From JABDMH01 sp965223025 (GTDB lineage Bacteria > Bacteroidota > Bacteroidia > Chitinophagales > Saprospiraceae): a stretch of 64,000 bases of DNA. How positions within the stretch are numbered: position 1 is the stretch's first letter; the number at the start of each line of letters is the position of its first letter. The notes beneath the pieces are model-generated. The model was given only the letters and a program-made list of their open reading frames with translations. It was not told the origin of the DNA and did no database searches. The translations under genes were made by a program, and so were the position numbers. Shown here piece after piece: positions 26,226 to 36,500 of the stretch. The DNA lies in the NCBI GenBank assembly GCA_965223025.1, contig CBDCVP010000023.1:1302001-1366000 (forward strand), written 5' to 3'.

Positions 26226-29200
26226 TTAATGACAGCACTTTAGCTCCTTTAGATTTACATGTACTATAATCTGAATGATATCACCAGTGCGCCTAAAGAT
26301 CTTTTGGCTTGTGGTTTTGTCTAAACTGAAGGTGTCGAATTCGATAGGCAGATTATCCACTGGTATTGCTATTATCCTGTTGGTTTTGGCAAGTGTATAT
26401 ACGACAGGTACCTGGCAATAAGTGAAACCGAGGGATCCCTTTGACAGCGTGATATTGCGCGACTTCTTATTGATATCCACATATTCAAATGGACACTCTT
26501 TCGTGAGAAACTCATCTTTCCTCAGAAACCTGGGATGGAAATGTAGTCTACCATTTCTTATAAAAACGCCCAGTTCACCAATCCTACTTAATATATCTTC
26601 CTTTACTTGTCCGGTCATACCCGGTTGTTGAGCTCCCTTTCCTGCCGGAGTATGGGAATAAGGATCTGTGGGAAAGGCTCCATAAGTGGCGGGAGACTTG
26701 TGTACTCCGATTCCTTCATTGATTTCATAATAATGTCCCAGCAACCTAGCGACAATGTCGTGATCTTCCTCTTGATCGATAGCTCTTACAATACACTCCA
26801 TCACGGCCAGTTGGAGCTTTGAAACCATGTGCCAATATATAGAACCGAGGCCCTCGTATCCAAAGAATGTTCCGGACCTCCCGGTGAAAGCCTTATGATT
26901 AAAAACCTCTTCGAAGATCTGCAGAACCAGTTCTGTTTCCTCAGCCACAAGATCTGCATAATCGCTCCGTGAGAGTTTTGATAAAGCGTCGCTAAGATCC
27001 CTGGCATTTTTTAGATTTCCATTGAAATGATATTTGCCATGGATGTTTTTCTCGATGACCTCTCTGTTTTCTCCTTTGATCAATGCACAAAGCAGTGCTG
27101 ATTTTTTCACGGATTCCGGAGGGATGTTGTTTTTATCAATAAATCCGGGAAGGATTTTATTGGGATAAAGCAAGTAGCTATCTTGGTCTTCTCTATAGAG
27201 TTTACTGTTTTTCAAACTGTCGAGCAATGCCAGTGCGTCATCAGAGGTTAGATAACCGGAACTCAACACCGCCACTTGCCCTTCCAACATCACATCAAGG
27301 TGTGAAATTGAAATCCCATTATTTATTGCTACCGACATCAGATTATAGGTGTGGTATAAATGGTCTTGTCGCTTGTTCGCACGAATCGAATGTTCGATAA
27401 AATCAATGCTCAAATCAACAAATTGTCGTAGCCCAATGAGTGATACTGTCGTTTTCCTTCCTCGGAATCCGTCCTTATAGATGTGCTCACGATAATCACT
27501 GGCTGCCTGCGCTAGACTGCCTAGAATCACTCCTCTGTCTTTATCAGAAATGTTGCTTTTCAAGAGATGTTGGTGGGCTACAAAAGTCTCTTTCATGTGT
27601 GTGTAGCAATCGGTTAGTTCATTGGATACCTGGAAGCCCACTCTATTAGTTTGGTGCAAGCCAGCTCTGAGGAACCTAAGAAAACGCCTTAAATAGTAGA
27701 GGGTCACCATAGAGACTCCATTGCCGACCAGGGCATTGTTGGCATCATTCCATTCCGGGCGTTGTGTACTCATCCAGATTCCTCCTTCCGGCACAAAGTT
27801 GGACAACTTGGCCAAAATCGTTGCTAGGAGTTTTTCGATGAGGTTCACTTTGTAGATTGCCTGGCTTTCATCAGTCAATAAGGCACCATCAGCTCCGATT
27901 TCTCTTCGCCGCTGATTAATTTTCCGATCCAAATCGAAATCAAAATCGATCGTATTTTTGGGATTCCTGAGGCATGCTTGAAACGACTTGATTTTATAGG
28001 GCACATTGGCGTAAACAAAAATACTCTGGTCAAAGTAATGTTCTAGCATGCCAGGATAGTGTCGATCGGAAAACTCCATTAATTTTAACAAGTAAATGAT
28101 CTGATGATCTCCCCAATATCCAATATATGACCAAGGGTTTTCAGGTTCTATGGTTTCCCAATCAAAACCGTCCTTGGTCACACGGTAAGGGTTGTATCCA
28201 TCAAATGTTGTTGCGTTTAAGAATTTGAACAACATACCCCCAATAAACTCCGGATACGAATGGACCAGCGCCTCCCAGTTTTGAAATATGTCCCTCCAGT
28301 TGCCTTCATAATCAAGGATCTGGGATCCATCTATTTCGTTTCTAGTGTTGATCGAAAACTTGTTCCAAGGTCTACTGGGATCACCGTGCCTTCGACTAAA
28401 TTTTAGCGGCAGATATTCCAAGCTGAGTCTCAGGAAATCCATGTCCTTGCTTGTTTCTGCCATCTTCTTGAGATCGAAAAGAGAAAATTGCACTGGAAGT
28501 GATACTATGCTGGATTTAGCTGCATCAAATACTCCATTATTGGCTCTTTGTAAATAGATGCTAAAATCTCTCTGCTCAATCTGGTAATTGTGATCAAAAA
28601 CACCACCCCTCATGACATTGAAAAGGACGTTGGAGTAATGGCGGTGATCTCTCAACTGATCCGAGGTGTTTTGCAGTCCATCAGCCCCAGCACAAATTTG
28701 CGCCAGCCTTTGACTGCCCAATGCAATATCATCATCTACTTGCTTTTCCAAGTCTTTTCCCCTCCTTAGAAAATCAGAAATCCTGGTGATTGCCGCATGA
28801 CTTAAATTTACATTGGCTACGATCATCCATTTTTTTTCCGTCTTTGGTGCAATCGACAGTTCTGTGTGTATGAAATATGCACCTTTCTCTGCTTTGATAT
28901 CAGATTCCTGACTTATTGGATGTCCACTTCTGAACTGTCTAAGCTGTAGGGAAGACAATAGATAAGTGGGTTTGAGGATTCCACAAGACCATACAGTATT
29001 TGCTTTAAGGGCTTCGCTGGGTTCGGCTTTGTCAGTTATGATTGAGCTCAATGCATATATTCCCAGGCCTGATTCCTCAATCAGTTCACTTCTTTTATAG
29101 GCATCTACCAGATTGCTGGCCGACTTTTGCATTTCACTTTCCACGCCACAGGGTAGTATGTTTTGGATGCCGTCTAAGACAGAAACATGGACATTTTCAC

Positions 29201-29705
29201 TCCTATGGCTATACAAAGATGCCTTGCGGACAAATCCAAAGCGATTGCTAGAATTCCATTGGTATTGGAAGGTCAGAAGCAAATCATGATTGATTTCTTC
29301 GAATATCACCTTATTCCCCAAAGAGCTTTTGTACAAGTTCCTTGAGATGGCATAACTGTCTTCTGTTCGACATGAAAAGGGCTCCCAGATCAGGGGAACG
29401 CCATTTTCTACTACTCTAAATATGGATTTACTGCCAGTGGTCTCGGCCGATTCTTCGATCTTGTCGTCAGAATAGTAGGGAAATAGGGCGTGTTCTGCAT
29501 CTTTTCTACCTGCCGTCAAACCTCCATTGCTAGAAGTGTACATCCAATGATTGGAATCACTCACGATGCTCATGAGAAAAGGACGGAGCACATCACTATT
29601 TGATATTTTAAAAAAGTCGGTTCCCTCAATCCGCACCCGTTCTAGTGTTGATGTACCAGTATGTGTCTTATGCGTCATCGTTGCATTTAATAAAGCATTT
29701 ACCAT
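26226..29705 (-). CDS. GH94-like beta-1,3-glucan phosphorylase (GH149/GH161 type)
   Basis: A cytoplasmic phosphorylase of 1159 residues without signal peptide. It is assigned from GH94-like signatures: the opening SDSNHWMYTSSNGGLTAGR (50-68), the catalytic-type RPEWNDANNALVG with candidate acid Asp654, and near the C-terminus a block containing PGMTGQVKEDILSR and ELGVFIRNG. Length near 1,100 residues fits families GH149 and GH161, which are known to phosphorolyse beta-1,3-glucans, rather than GH94 itself (about 800). The enzyme would convert imported oligosaccharides plus phosphate to glucose-1-phosphate, saving ATP. The neighbours GH16 and GH30 support a beta-1,3-glucan substrate. Which of the two families it is cannot be settled by eye. 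Confidence 0.78.
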   Translation of the reverse strand: MVNALLNATMTHKTHTGTSTLERVRIEGTDFFKISNSDVLRPFLMSIVSDSNHWMYTSSNGGLTAGRKDAEHALFPYYSDDKIEESAETTGSKSIFRVVENGVPLIWEPFSCRTEDSYAISRNLYKSSLGNKVIFEEINHDLLLTFQYQWNSSNRFGFVRKASLYSHRSENVHVSVLDGIQNILPCGVESEMQKSASNLVDAYKRSELIEESGLGIYALSSIITDKAEPSEALKANTVWSCGILKPTYLLSSLQLRQFRSGHPISQESDIKAEKGAYFIHTELSIAPKTEKKWMIVANVNLSHAAITRISDFLRRGKDLEKQVDDDIALGSQRLAQICAGADGLQNTSDQLRDHRHYSNVLFNVMRGGVFDHNYQIEQRDFSIYLQRANNGVFDAAKSSIVSLPVQFSLFDLKKMAETSKDMDFLRLSLEYLPLKFSRRHGDPSRPWNKFSINTRNEIDGSQILDYEGNWRDIFQNWEALVHSYPEFIGGMLFKFLNATTFDGYNPYRVTKDGFDWETIEPENPWSYIGYWGDHQIIYLLKLMEFSDRHYPGMLEHYFDQSIFVYANVPYKIKSFQACLRNPKNTIDFDFDLDRKINQRRREIGADGALLTDESQAIYKVNLIEKLLATILAKLSNFVPEGGIWMSTQRPEWNDANNALVGNGVSMVTLYYLRRFLRFLRAGLHQTNRVGFQVSNELTDCYTHMKETFVAHQHLLKSNISDKDRGVILGSLAQAASDYREHIYKDGFRGRKTTVSLIGLRQFVDLSIDFIEHSIRANKRQDHLYHTYNLMSVAINNGISISHLDVMLEGQVAVLSSGYLTSDDALALLDSLKNSKLYREDQDSYLLYPNKILPGFIDKNNIPPESVKKSALLCALIKGENREVIEKNIHGKYHFNGNLKNARDLSDALSKLSRSDYADLVAEETELVLQIFEEVFNHKAFTGRSGTFFGYEGLGSIYWHMVSKLQLAVMECIVRAIDQEEDHDIVARLLGHYYEINEGIGVHKSPATYGAFPTDPYSHTPAGKGAQQPGMTGQVKEDILSRIGELGVFIRNGRLHFHPRFLRKDEFLTKECPFEYVDINKKSRNITLSKGSLGFTYCQVPVVYTLAKTNRIIAIPVDNLPIEFDTFSLDKTTSQKIFRRTGDIIQIIVHVNLKELKCCH

Positions 29706-29831
29706 CTTGCTATGATATCGTGCTCAAAACCTCATAATTAATAGTCTGACGCGAGCGATGTGTTCTCAGTGCCTGTTATTTGCCTGGGGATACAAACACT
29801 TCTTCCAGGATGGGGCATCAATTAATCCCAT

Positions 29832-30668
29832 TTAATCAACAGCTTGATAAACCCGCACATAATCCACGAGCATGGTCTGTGGAAAAGAAGTTCCCCTATT
29901 GGGGAAGCCGACATAGTTGCCACCGACTGCGACATTCAGGATGATGAAGAAGGGTGTATTATAGACCCATTCTCCAGGAACCTCGTCCTTCTTGATTTGC
30001 TGATACAAGGTATCGTCCACGAAGAAGTTTATGAATTCTTCGTCCCATTCTACCGCAAACAAATGAAAATCAATGTCAAACCTTTTGTTTGCAAAACCAT
30101 AGCTACTGGTGATGGGAGATCCTCCAGAGTAACCAGGACCATGTATGGAACCATGAATAATATTGGGTTCCTGTCCTCGAAACTCCATAATATCAATCTC
30201 ACCACATTTGGGCCACCCAATAGTTTGGATGTTGGATCCCAACATCCAAAATGCTGGCCAAATACCAGGTCCCCAAGGCATTTGTATGCGGGCCTCAAAG
30301 CGGCCATATGTTTGGTCAAATAGACCTTGCGTTTTTATTCTGGCAGAGGTGTATCCCGAGCCGGCAAAACTTTCATTGATGGCCGTAATGGCCAGATTAC
30401 CTTCTCCATCCAATGAAGCATTGGTAGTGCGATCTGTGTAATATTGCAATTCTGCATTGCCCCAACCATCGCCATCAGGTCCTCTCCCGATGTCAAAAAC
30501 CCACTTTGATTCATCAACGGCCTGACCAGCAGAGCCTTCGAATTCGTCCTGCCATACAACCTGCCAATCTCTTACAATAATGTCATCATCGTCGGAACAG
30601 CCCCCATTGATTAAGAGCAAAGTGAACACAAGAAAAGGTATGCTCACTATCTTACTTTGCCATTTCAT
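29832..30668 (-). CDS. GH16 endo-beta-1,3-glucanase (laminarinase-like), surface lipoprotein
   Basis: A 278-residue GH16 enzyme. The catalytic motif is GEIDIMEF with Glu157, Asp159 and Glu162; other GH16 strands include WVVWQDEF-like residues near the start, WPAFWMLG, and FHLFAVEWDEEFINFFVDD. The beta-bulge form (E-I-D-I-M-E) is the laminarinase type. The signal ends at Cys24 and is followed immediately by Ser-Asp-Asp-Asp-Asp, the lipoprotein surface-export signal known from Bacteroidota. So it is expected on the outer face, where it would cut laminarin-like polymer. It lies between the tandem-module lipoprotein (60 bp upstream) and the phosphorylase (126 bp downstream). Confidence 0.93.
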   Translation of the reverse strand: MKWQSKIVSIPFLVFTLLLINGGCSDDDDIIVRDWQVVWQDEFEGSAGQAVDESKWVFDIGRGPDGDGWGNAELQYYTDRTTNASLDGEGNLAITAINESFAGSGYTSARIKTQGLFDQTYGRFEARIQMPWGPGIWPAFWMLGSNIQTIGWPKCGEIDIMEFRGQEPNIIHGSIHGPGYSGGSPITSSYGFANKRFDIDFHLFAVEWDEEFINFFVDDTLYQQIKKDEVPGEWVYNTPFFIILNVAVGGNYVGFPNRGTSFPQTMLVDYVRVYQAVD

Positions 30669-30728
30669 AATTTCTTGTTTATAAATACGTTGTCGCAGTT
30701 TGTGTTAATGAATCACGGCTCTTACAAG

Positions 30729-32090
30729 TTACTTCCGGAAATATATATTGTCGATATAGATATCGCCATTTCCTTCAAATTTAAATTGAACCAAATCTGC
30801 TAAATTGACAGGTGCAAAATCAGTCAGAGGTATTTCAAGACTCACCCACCCGGAGGTTGGAACGGTCATAGCCACAGGAGTCTCAACCGGTCCCGAGCTT
30901 ATCAAGAATATGCTCAGTGCCATAGCATTTGTTGTCCAGTAGTCAATATGAAGATGGGTCATTTCAGATGCATCTAAACTACTGCCTAATTGTACACCTT
31001 GATAGTTTAGACCTGAGTACAAAATAGTATTGTTTCCCTCTATGGATACTTCCGATACGACGGTTTCTTGCCCCCAATCGGGACTAAAGTCGGTGCCCGT
31101 CAAATTTGTATAAGCATCACTAAATACAGATAGTACATCCGTACTATCCAATATAGGTGCGGGTGCGGGCTGAGACGGTTCTGTCATCATCGATCCCCCT
31201 TCGCTGTAGAAGTACAAATTGTCCAAATAAACATCACCATTGCCATCAAACTTAAACTGGACTACATCGGTGAGGTTGACAGGGGCAAAAGCGCTAAGTG
31301 GTATATCCATACTCGTCCAACCCGAAGTAGGAACTGCTAGAGCGAAAGCGGTCTCTACCGGGCCAGAGCTGATCAGAAAGGTGTTGAGAGCCGTTGCATC
31401 GGAGGTCCAAAAATCAATGTGCAGAAAATCCAAGCCTGACACATCCTGGGCCTTTTCCAATTGGATACCCTGATAGTTTAGACCAGACAATAAAAGGGCA
31501 TTGTCACCGGCAATGGATACTTCTGATACGACGGTTTCTTGCCCCCAATCCGGGTTAAAATCTGTGCCCTGCAAGTTGTTATATGCATCACTAAAAACCG
31601 AAATGACATTGTCGGCATTCTGAGTCGGCGTCGGAGCTGCATCGACTGGATTACTGGGGCTGTCTGATTCTTTATAAAAGTAGATGTTATCCAGGTGAAT
31701 GCTGCCATTACCATCGAATTTAAACTGGATGAGATCTGCAATTTCCACAGGTGAGAAATCAGACAAGGGAATATCCACACTTGTCCATCCTTCAGTGGGC
31801 ACTGTCAGAGCTATGGGAGTCTCTACTGGTCCACTACTAATCAAAAAGACATTAAATAATGTGGAATTATTCGTCCAGTAATCAAGATGCAAAAAGTCCA
31901 TCTCTGAAGCGTCCAGGCTTGAGGCCAATTGAATGCCTTGGTAGTTTAATCCAGCGTAAGAAAGTGTGTTGTTTCCATCGATGGATACTTCTGAAACCAC
32001 TGTCGCCTGGCCCCAATCCGGATTAAAATCGGTGCCCTCGAGATTGTCATAGGCATCACTAAAGATGGATATAACATTTCCTGCATCCGA
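30729..32090 (-). repeat. Three tandem copies, period about 470 bp, inside the lipoprotein gene
   Basis: Homologous DNA positions recur at 31071, 31542 and 32010 (spacings 471 and 468 bp). The nucleotide identity in blocks such as the CCCCAATC-containing strand is high, so the copies look recent or are kept alike by gene conversion. Confidence 0.85.
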
Positions 32091-33542
32091 AGAGGGATCG
32101 GGGGCTGCTTCATCGGGGGTGGTGGGACCAGTATCTGCACCACTGATGTAGAAGTAAACATTATCAATAAAGACGTTTGGCAAATCGCCAGACAATACCA
32201 TTTGAGCCAGATGTGATCTATGGTTCAGACCTGCAAAATTCATCATGGGTATGTCGAGGCTCACCCAGGACTCAGTGGTGAGTTCTGGGCTGGTGACTGC
32301 AATCTCATGAGAAGAATCGTCGCCACCATCAAAAGCACCATCTGGCCCGAAATCCACTAGCAGCACCTTAAGTGCTTTTGGTAGATCTGTTGGATCCGGT
32401 GTCCAAACGTCCATATGGAAGTGAGTCATACTCGATGCATCGATCGTTTGAGAGGTAAATTCAATACCGACGAAATTTAGATTTTTATAGCGCTTTATGT
32501 CATCACCGTCTACCTTCAGATCTTGTGTTTCTGCGGTAGAGAATTCCCAGCCGGTGTTCCAAGTGTCTACAGGAACATCATCATAAACATTGCTGAACAG
32601 TGATATGACACTATCTGGGCTAGCGTGGGGAACCGGGGCTGGTTCTGATGGCTTGACAGGCTCGCCAACAGAAGTAATGGTTAGAGATCCTGAAGCAGCC
32701 TGAGACCCTAGTTTGGCTGTGATAACGGTGGTTCCACTATCTAGTACGGATACGACGCCAAATTCATCTACCATGGCCACTGATGTCGAGGCGGATGAAA
32801 ACGTAAAATAGGTCGGTGCCAACTCTATCCGTTGATCGGCACCATTGGGAAGATTAAAGGTCGAAAACAATCCTCCGATGGTTAGTTTGTCACCGGTTTC
32901 CGCTTCCGTAGTTTGATGCTGGCCATCCAAAATACCAGGCTTGGGATGAGCAATCGTGCCGAGTTTTTCAAACTTCACCTCATCAAGCCAAAAGCTATAT
33001 CCTTTGCCTTCGGACGGAGTGGCAATGTAATGGAGCATGCCCCGTTCAGCGAATAGTTTAGAGGCGTCTGCCATTGGAATAATGTACTTTTTCCATCCTG
33101 TACCAATCGACAGATCACTGATGGTGGTAATGTACTTGGCCTCATCAAAAGTGAATCCGAAACCGATTTCATCAATAGAAGCTGATTGGCTGGCCTTAGA
33201 CCAGAATGTCAATGCATCGTATCCAGATAAGTCGCGACCACCATCAACTAGAAAAACACCGGCAGCATAACCGCCCCCGACATCATCCCCATCAGGAACA
33301 TCAAACCTCATCGCTGCCGAGCCTGAATACACAATGTCGTTATCTACTTCGAAGGCCGATACATTAGAGCCCCCGAAGGCTGCATAACTCAGGCCTCCAC
33401 TGAAGCCATCAATAAATACTTCCTGGGTTGTTGGGAATCTCGCTGGTTGCGGATCCACCAGTTCGCGGGTACAACTTGGATACAAGATGGCCATCAATGC
33501 GCCAAAGAGAGCTACTGAAGAAAAGTTATATTTATTAAGCAT
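30729..33542 (-). CDS. Multi-module glycan-binding-like lipoprotein
   Basis: A 937-residue lipoprotein with no enzyme motif. ATG at 33542 gives signal MLNKYNFSSVALFGALMAIL and lipobox Cys24; a longer in-frame start would overlap the enzyme gene upstream. Approximate domains: N-terminal CIA30/CBM11-like sandwich (35-195), a bacterial Ig-like domain (215-290), then four sandwich modules at about 307-464, 487-619, 646-779 and 802-937. The last three are near-copies (each has SDAYxNLxGTDF, PDWGQxTVVSEVSI, LNYQG and FLISSGPVET); the first is divergent. The family is not named, but the build is that of a surface glycan-binding protein, the role SusE/F-type proteins play elsewhere. Expected to hold beta-glucan near GH16. 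Confidence 0.8.
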   Translation of the reverse strand: MLNKYNFSSVALFGALMAILYPSCTRELVDPQPARFPTTQEVFIDGFSGGLSYAAFGGSNVSAFEVDNDIVYSGSAAMRFDVPDGDDVGGGYAAGVFLVDGGRDLSGYDALTFWSKASQSASIDEIGFGFTFDEAKYITTISDLSIGTGWKKYIIPMADASKLFAERGMLHYIATPSEGKGYSFWLDEVKFEKLGTIAHPKPGILDGQHQTTEAETGDKLTIGGLFSTFNLPNGADQRIELAPTYFTFSSASTSVAMVDEFGVVSVLDSGTTVITAKLGSQAASGSLTITSVGEPVKPSEPAPVPHASPDSVISLFSNVYDDVPVDTWNTGWEFSTAETQDLKVDGDDIKRYKNLNFVGIEFTSQTIDASSMTHFHMDVWTPDPTDLPKALKVLLVDFGPDGAFDGGDDSSHEIAVTSPELTTESWVSLDIPMMNFAGLNHRSHLAQMVLSGDLPNVFIDNVYFYISGADTGPTTPDEAAPDPSSDAGNVISIFSDAYDNLEGTDFNPDWGQATVVSEVSIDGNNTLSYAGLNYQGIQLASSLDASEMDFLHLDYWTNNSTLFNVFLISSGPVETPIALTVPTEGWTSVDIPLSDFSPVEIADLIQFKFDGNGSIHLDNIYFYKESDSPSNPVDAAPTPTQNADNVISVFSDAYNNLQGTDFNPDWGQETVVSEVSIAGDNALLLSGLNYQGIQLEKAQDVSGLDFLHIDFWTSDATALNTFLISSGPVETAFALAVPTSGWTSMDIPLSAFAPVNLTDVVQFKFDGNGDVYLDNLYFYSEGGSMMTEPSQPAPAPILDSTDVLSVFSDAYTNLTGTDFSPDWGQETVVSEVSIEGNNTILYSGLNYQGVQLGSSLDASEMTHLHIDYWTTNAMALSIFLISSGPVETPVAMTVPTSGWVSLEIPLTDFAPVNLADLVQFKFEGNGDIYIDNIYFRK

Positions 33543-33567
33543 GATATCTATCGATTTATCAAGTTGA

Positions 33568-36500
33568 TCACTTGCCAATTTGGATGTGCACGTATGTTCT
33601 GATTTCCCATTCATTTCCATTGTCGAAGCCTAAAACCTTTGGGTCACACTGAGCCGCACCTTTGACGATGTGGCTGCTGGTAGGACAATATCGTGGCGAG
33701 TATTGGTCCATGGTACGTCTGGTATATCGCAGGCCAATACGTGTGTTGGGCAAACTGAACCAAGACGGTTTACTCAGAGAAGTGGATAGGTCAGCCATCA
33801 TTTGCACAGGATAAGTCAAGTTAAAATCTCGGTGGTAGTCAAAAGGGCCCCAGTCGTTGATTTTTAGCATAGCCATCAGTTTTACCTTGTCGTAAATCAA
33901 TCTCAGATCGGTGCCAAATCTTTTGATGACACGCGGGTCACTACCCTTGGCTTGTCCATTGCCGGCATATATGTTTGCGATCAAGCCCAAGTCAGGGTTT
34001 ATTTTTGACACGACTCGTGAGTGTACTTCCCATAAATCTTGCGCCGGCACGGATTTGGGAAATGCAAATTGAATCCTATTGCTTAGGAATCCAATGGCCG
34101 CGTCCTGCGTTGTCGGATGATGCCGATAGACGAACCCAGCATTGATGGCAAATTTTGCATCCTCTGAGATGTCATTGTCCCATGCGTACATCCAAGTTTC
34201 AGGGGTAGGATCGTAAGTGAATAGTATTTCTCCGGCCGTGGTTTCTCTATTAGCTCTGACGGCGAAAGGATCATCCTGAATATTCCTTAGCCTTCCGGGT
34301 GCCTCTACATCATTGGGCATAGGACCGACAATCGGTTTCTGCCAAAGGAAATTGGGTGCTATTTGAAGTTTGCCCATCATCATGGTGAATCCGGTAAAGA
34401 AATTGGCCTGGTTGCCACTTCCAATGTCTTTAAGTCGCCAGCCAGTAAACGTTTGAGTTTGATCCACCCCACCATTGGCTACCAAGCCCTGAACGGCTCC
34501 CTGGGCATACCAGTTGAAGGAACCTTTCGAAAAGGTAAGTTTGGCCTTTCCACCCCAATTGTCTCTTGGAGCGATCTTATCTTCCAACACAGAATAATTA
34601 CCGTCCACTCCTTCAGTTACCTGAAATATCCTTCCATTGAGTGGATTACCGGCCCAAATACCCCCTATCTGCAACTTGAATGACCCAAAGGTCCTCTCGG
34701 CGTGAAGAGTCACTCTTCGGGTTTGGGGAATGGGAACAGCAATCGAAGAAACTGCTTCTCCAACATCACCCACGTCTTCATGGTAAATAGCTGTTAGCCC
34801 CCAATGGCCTAGATGCCTGCCATATTTAAGCAATAGCGCTGGATTTGCGCCCCACCACAATTGTGGACCAAAGGCTGCCTTCCACCCTTTCAGTGCTTTT
34901 TTTCCATCTAATTCGACACCTAATATCTCACCCTGATAGATATCTAGGTTCGGGCCATAGTTGGCCTCGGGATAAAGGCCGAAGAAATCACCCTCATATC
35001 CCCAGTGGTAATGACCTGTCCGATAGAATCCCCTAGCGTCAAATTCTTTTGCTTTCCATTCGAACTCAGCGTTGTACACTTTTACACGATCCAAGTCTGT
35101 AATCTCAAAGGGTCCATCGACTGCATTGACTGCGCGGGTGCGTCCTCGGTTTTCATAGAAGATCTCATCGATCGGATTTTCGGCCACATTACCCAAGACG
35201 CTTACTTTGACATTCGCTCGCATATTGGGTGCGGGATTTCCCTCGACCCCAATAAAAAAGGACTGCATGTGGTCGAAGCCAAGTTGGTTGGGAAACATGT
35301 CACCAGTTGGATCTGGCTCATCTGGTGTGGTAATCAAACTGCCACCAGTATTAAACGTTGTGAACTCTGCTCTTAAATTACTTAGCCGTATCTTTTTGGT
35401 GCCTTGACTTTCCAATGCGGCCTTATCTCCGCGAGCTCGAAGTACTGCCTCCATCACGTGAATGTTGTCAAAGTGTCTGCCCAGTAAGTCGAGTGTCATA
35501 TCCGGGGCGTAGGGATTCAGCGCATGTGCTTCTTGAAGCGTATAATAGGAGGCCCTGGGATAGAGATCATACAGACCTCTTTCATTGGTTGGACCCTTGG
35601 CACAGATACCAAACCACTCTTCATTCATATTATTCTCTCCTGGAGCCAGGTCAATGGCATAGCCCCCATTTGCCCATGAAGCGTCGTTGTCATGAATGTC
35701 AGCATTCTTGCGGTCATTGAAACCAAATTTCCACCAGCCGTCGCTAAACTGGAAGGTAAACCCCCCAATGGAATTGCCAGTTTTTCCCAACCCGGCTGCA
35801 TTTTCATAGATCTCCCTCCAGTTTGCAAGGTTGTAGTAAGCCTGTGCCTTTTGATCCTCGGCATTGTCAATGGCATTAAAAGCATCCGCGCCAAACTCGG
35901 TAAACATGACTGGTTTATTCAGTTTGTCTTTTACCACTTGAAACATGTCGCCAAAAGACACTCCACGATAGGTATTGGTCCCGTAAATATCCACATCGGC
36001 ACACTCTTTGGCCACTATGTCAATAAATAGCACGTCACCATTGCATATGGCGACAGGATGTGATGAGTCCATGCTTTTGATGAGCTTGGCAGCCTCGTTC
36101 ATCAATCTGTACATAGGCCTGCCACGTTGCTCGCCAATAAACTGCTTTTCGTCCTCATCATCGGGGAAATCCTCTGTTTCTGCCCCAGCCCAGAAAAGCC
36201 CGTAGTTATTCTCATTTCCTAATAGGTACAGCAGTAGGCCCGGCGTATTTTTGAATTCTCTGACGAGTTGTTCCACTTCAGTCAAGAGATGTTCTTGAGT
36301 ACGTGGGTTTGCGTAATCGGTGATGGGTGTCCAGACTCCATCCAGGGTAAGGCCATATCGACCAAAGGAATGATTGAGCATAGTGTAGATGCCATACTTC
36401 TCATAGATGTACTTGATCCATCTCGCCGGCACCCCGGTGTATTGACGAATCACATTCACATTCATGTTCTTCAGAAGGGACATCTCTGAATCCAACCCGG

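Noticed and set aside
26041..26238. A 65-codon minus-strand frame between GH30 and the phosphorylase
   Set aside because: Its start lies inside the end of the phosphorylase gene, it has no family, and there is no promoter evidence.
29844..30323. A 159-codon plus-strand frame over the GH16 gene
   Set aside because: Antisense to intact GH16 catalytic motifs, with no recognisable sequence features.
30729..32090. Tandem 470-bp repeats considered as a CRISPR or mobile element
   Set aside because: The period is far too long for CRISPR, the copies keep one reading frame, and no flanking inverted or direct repeats or transposase were seen.
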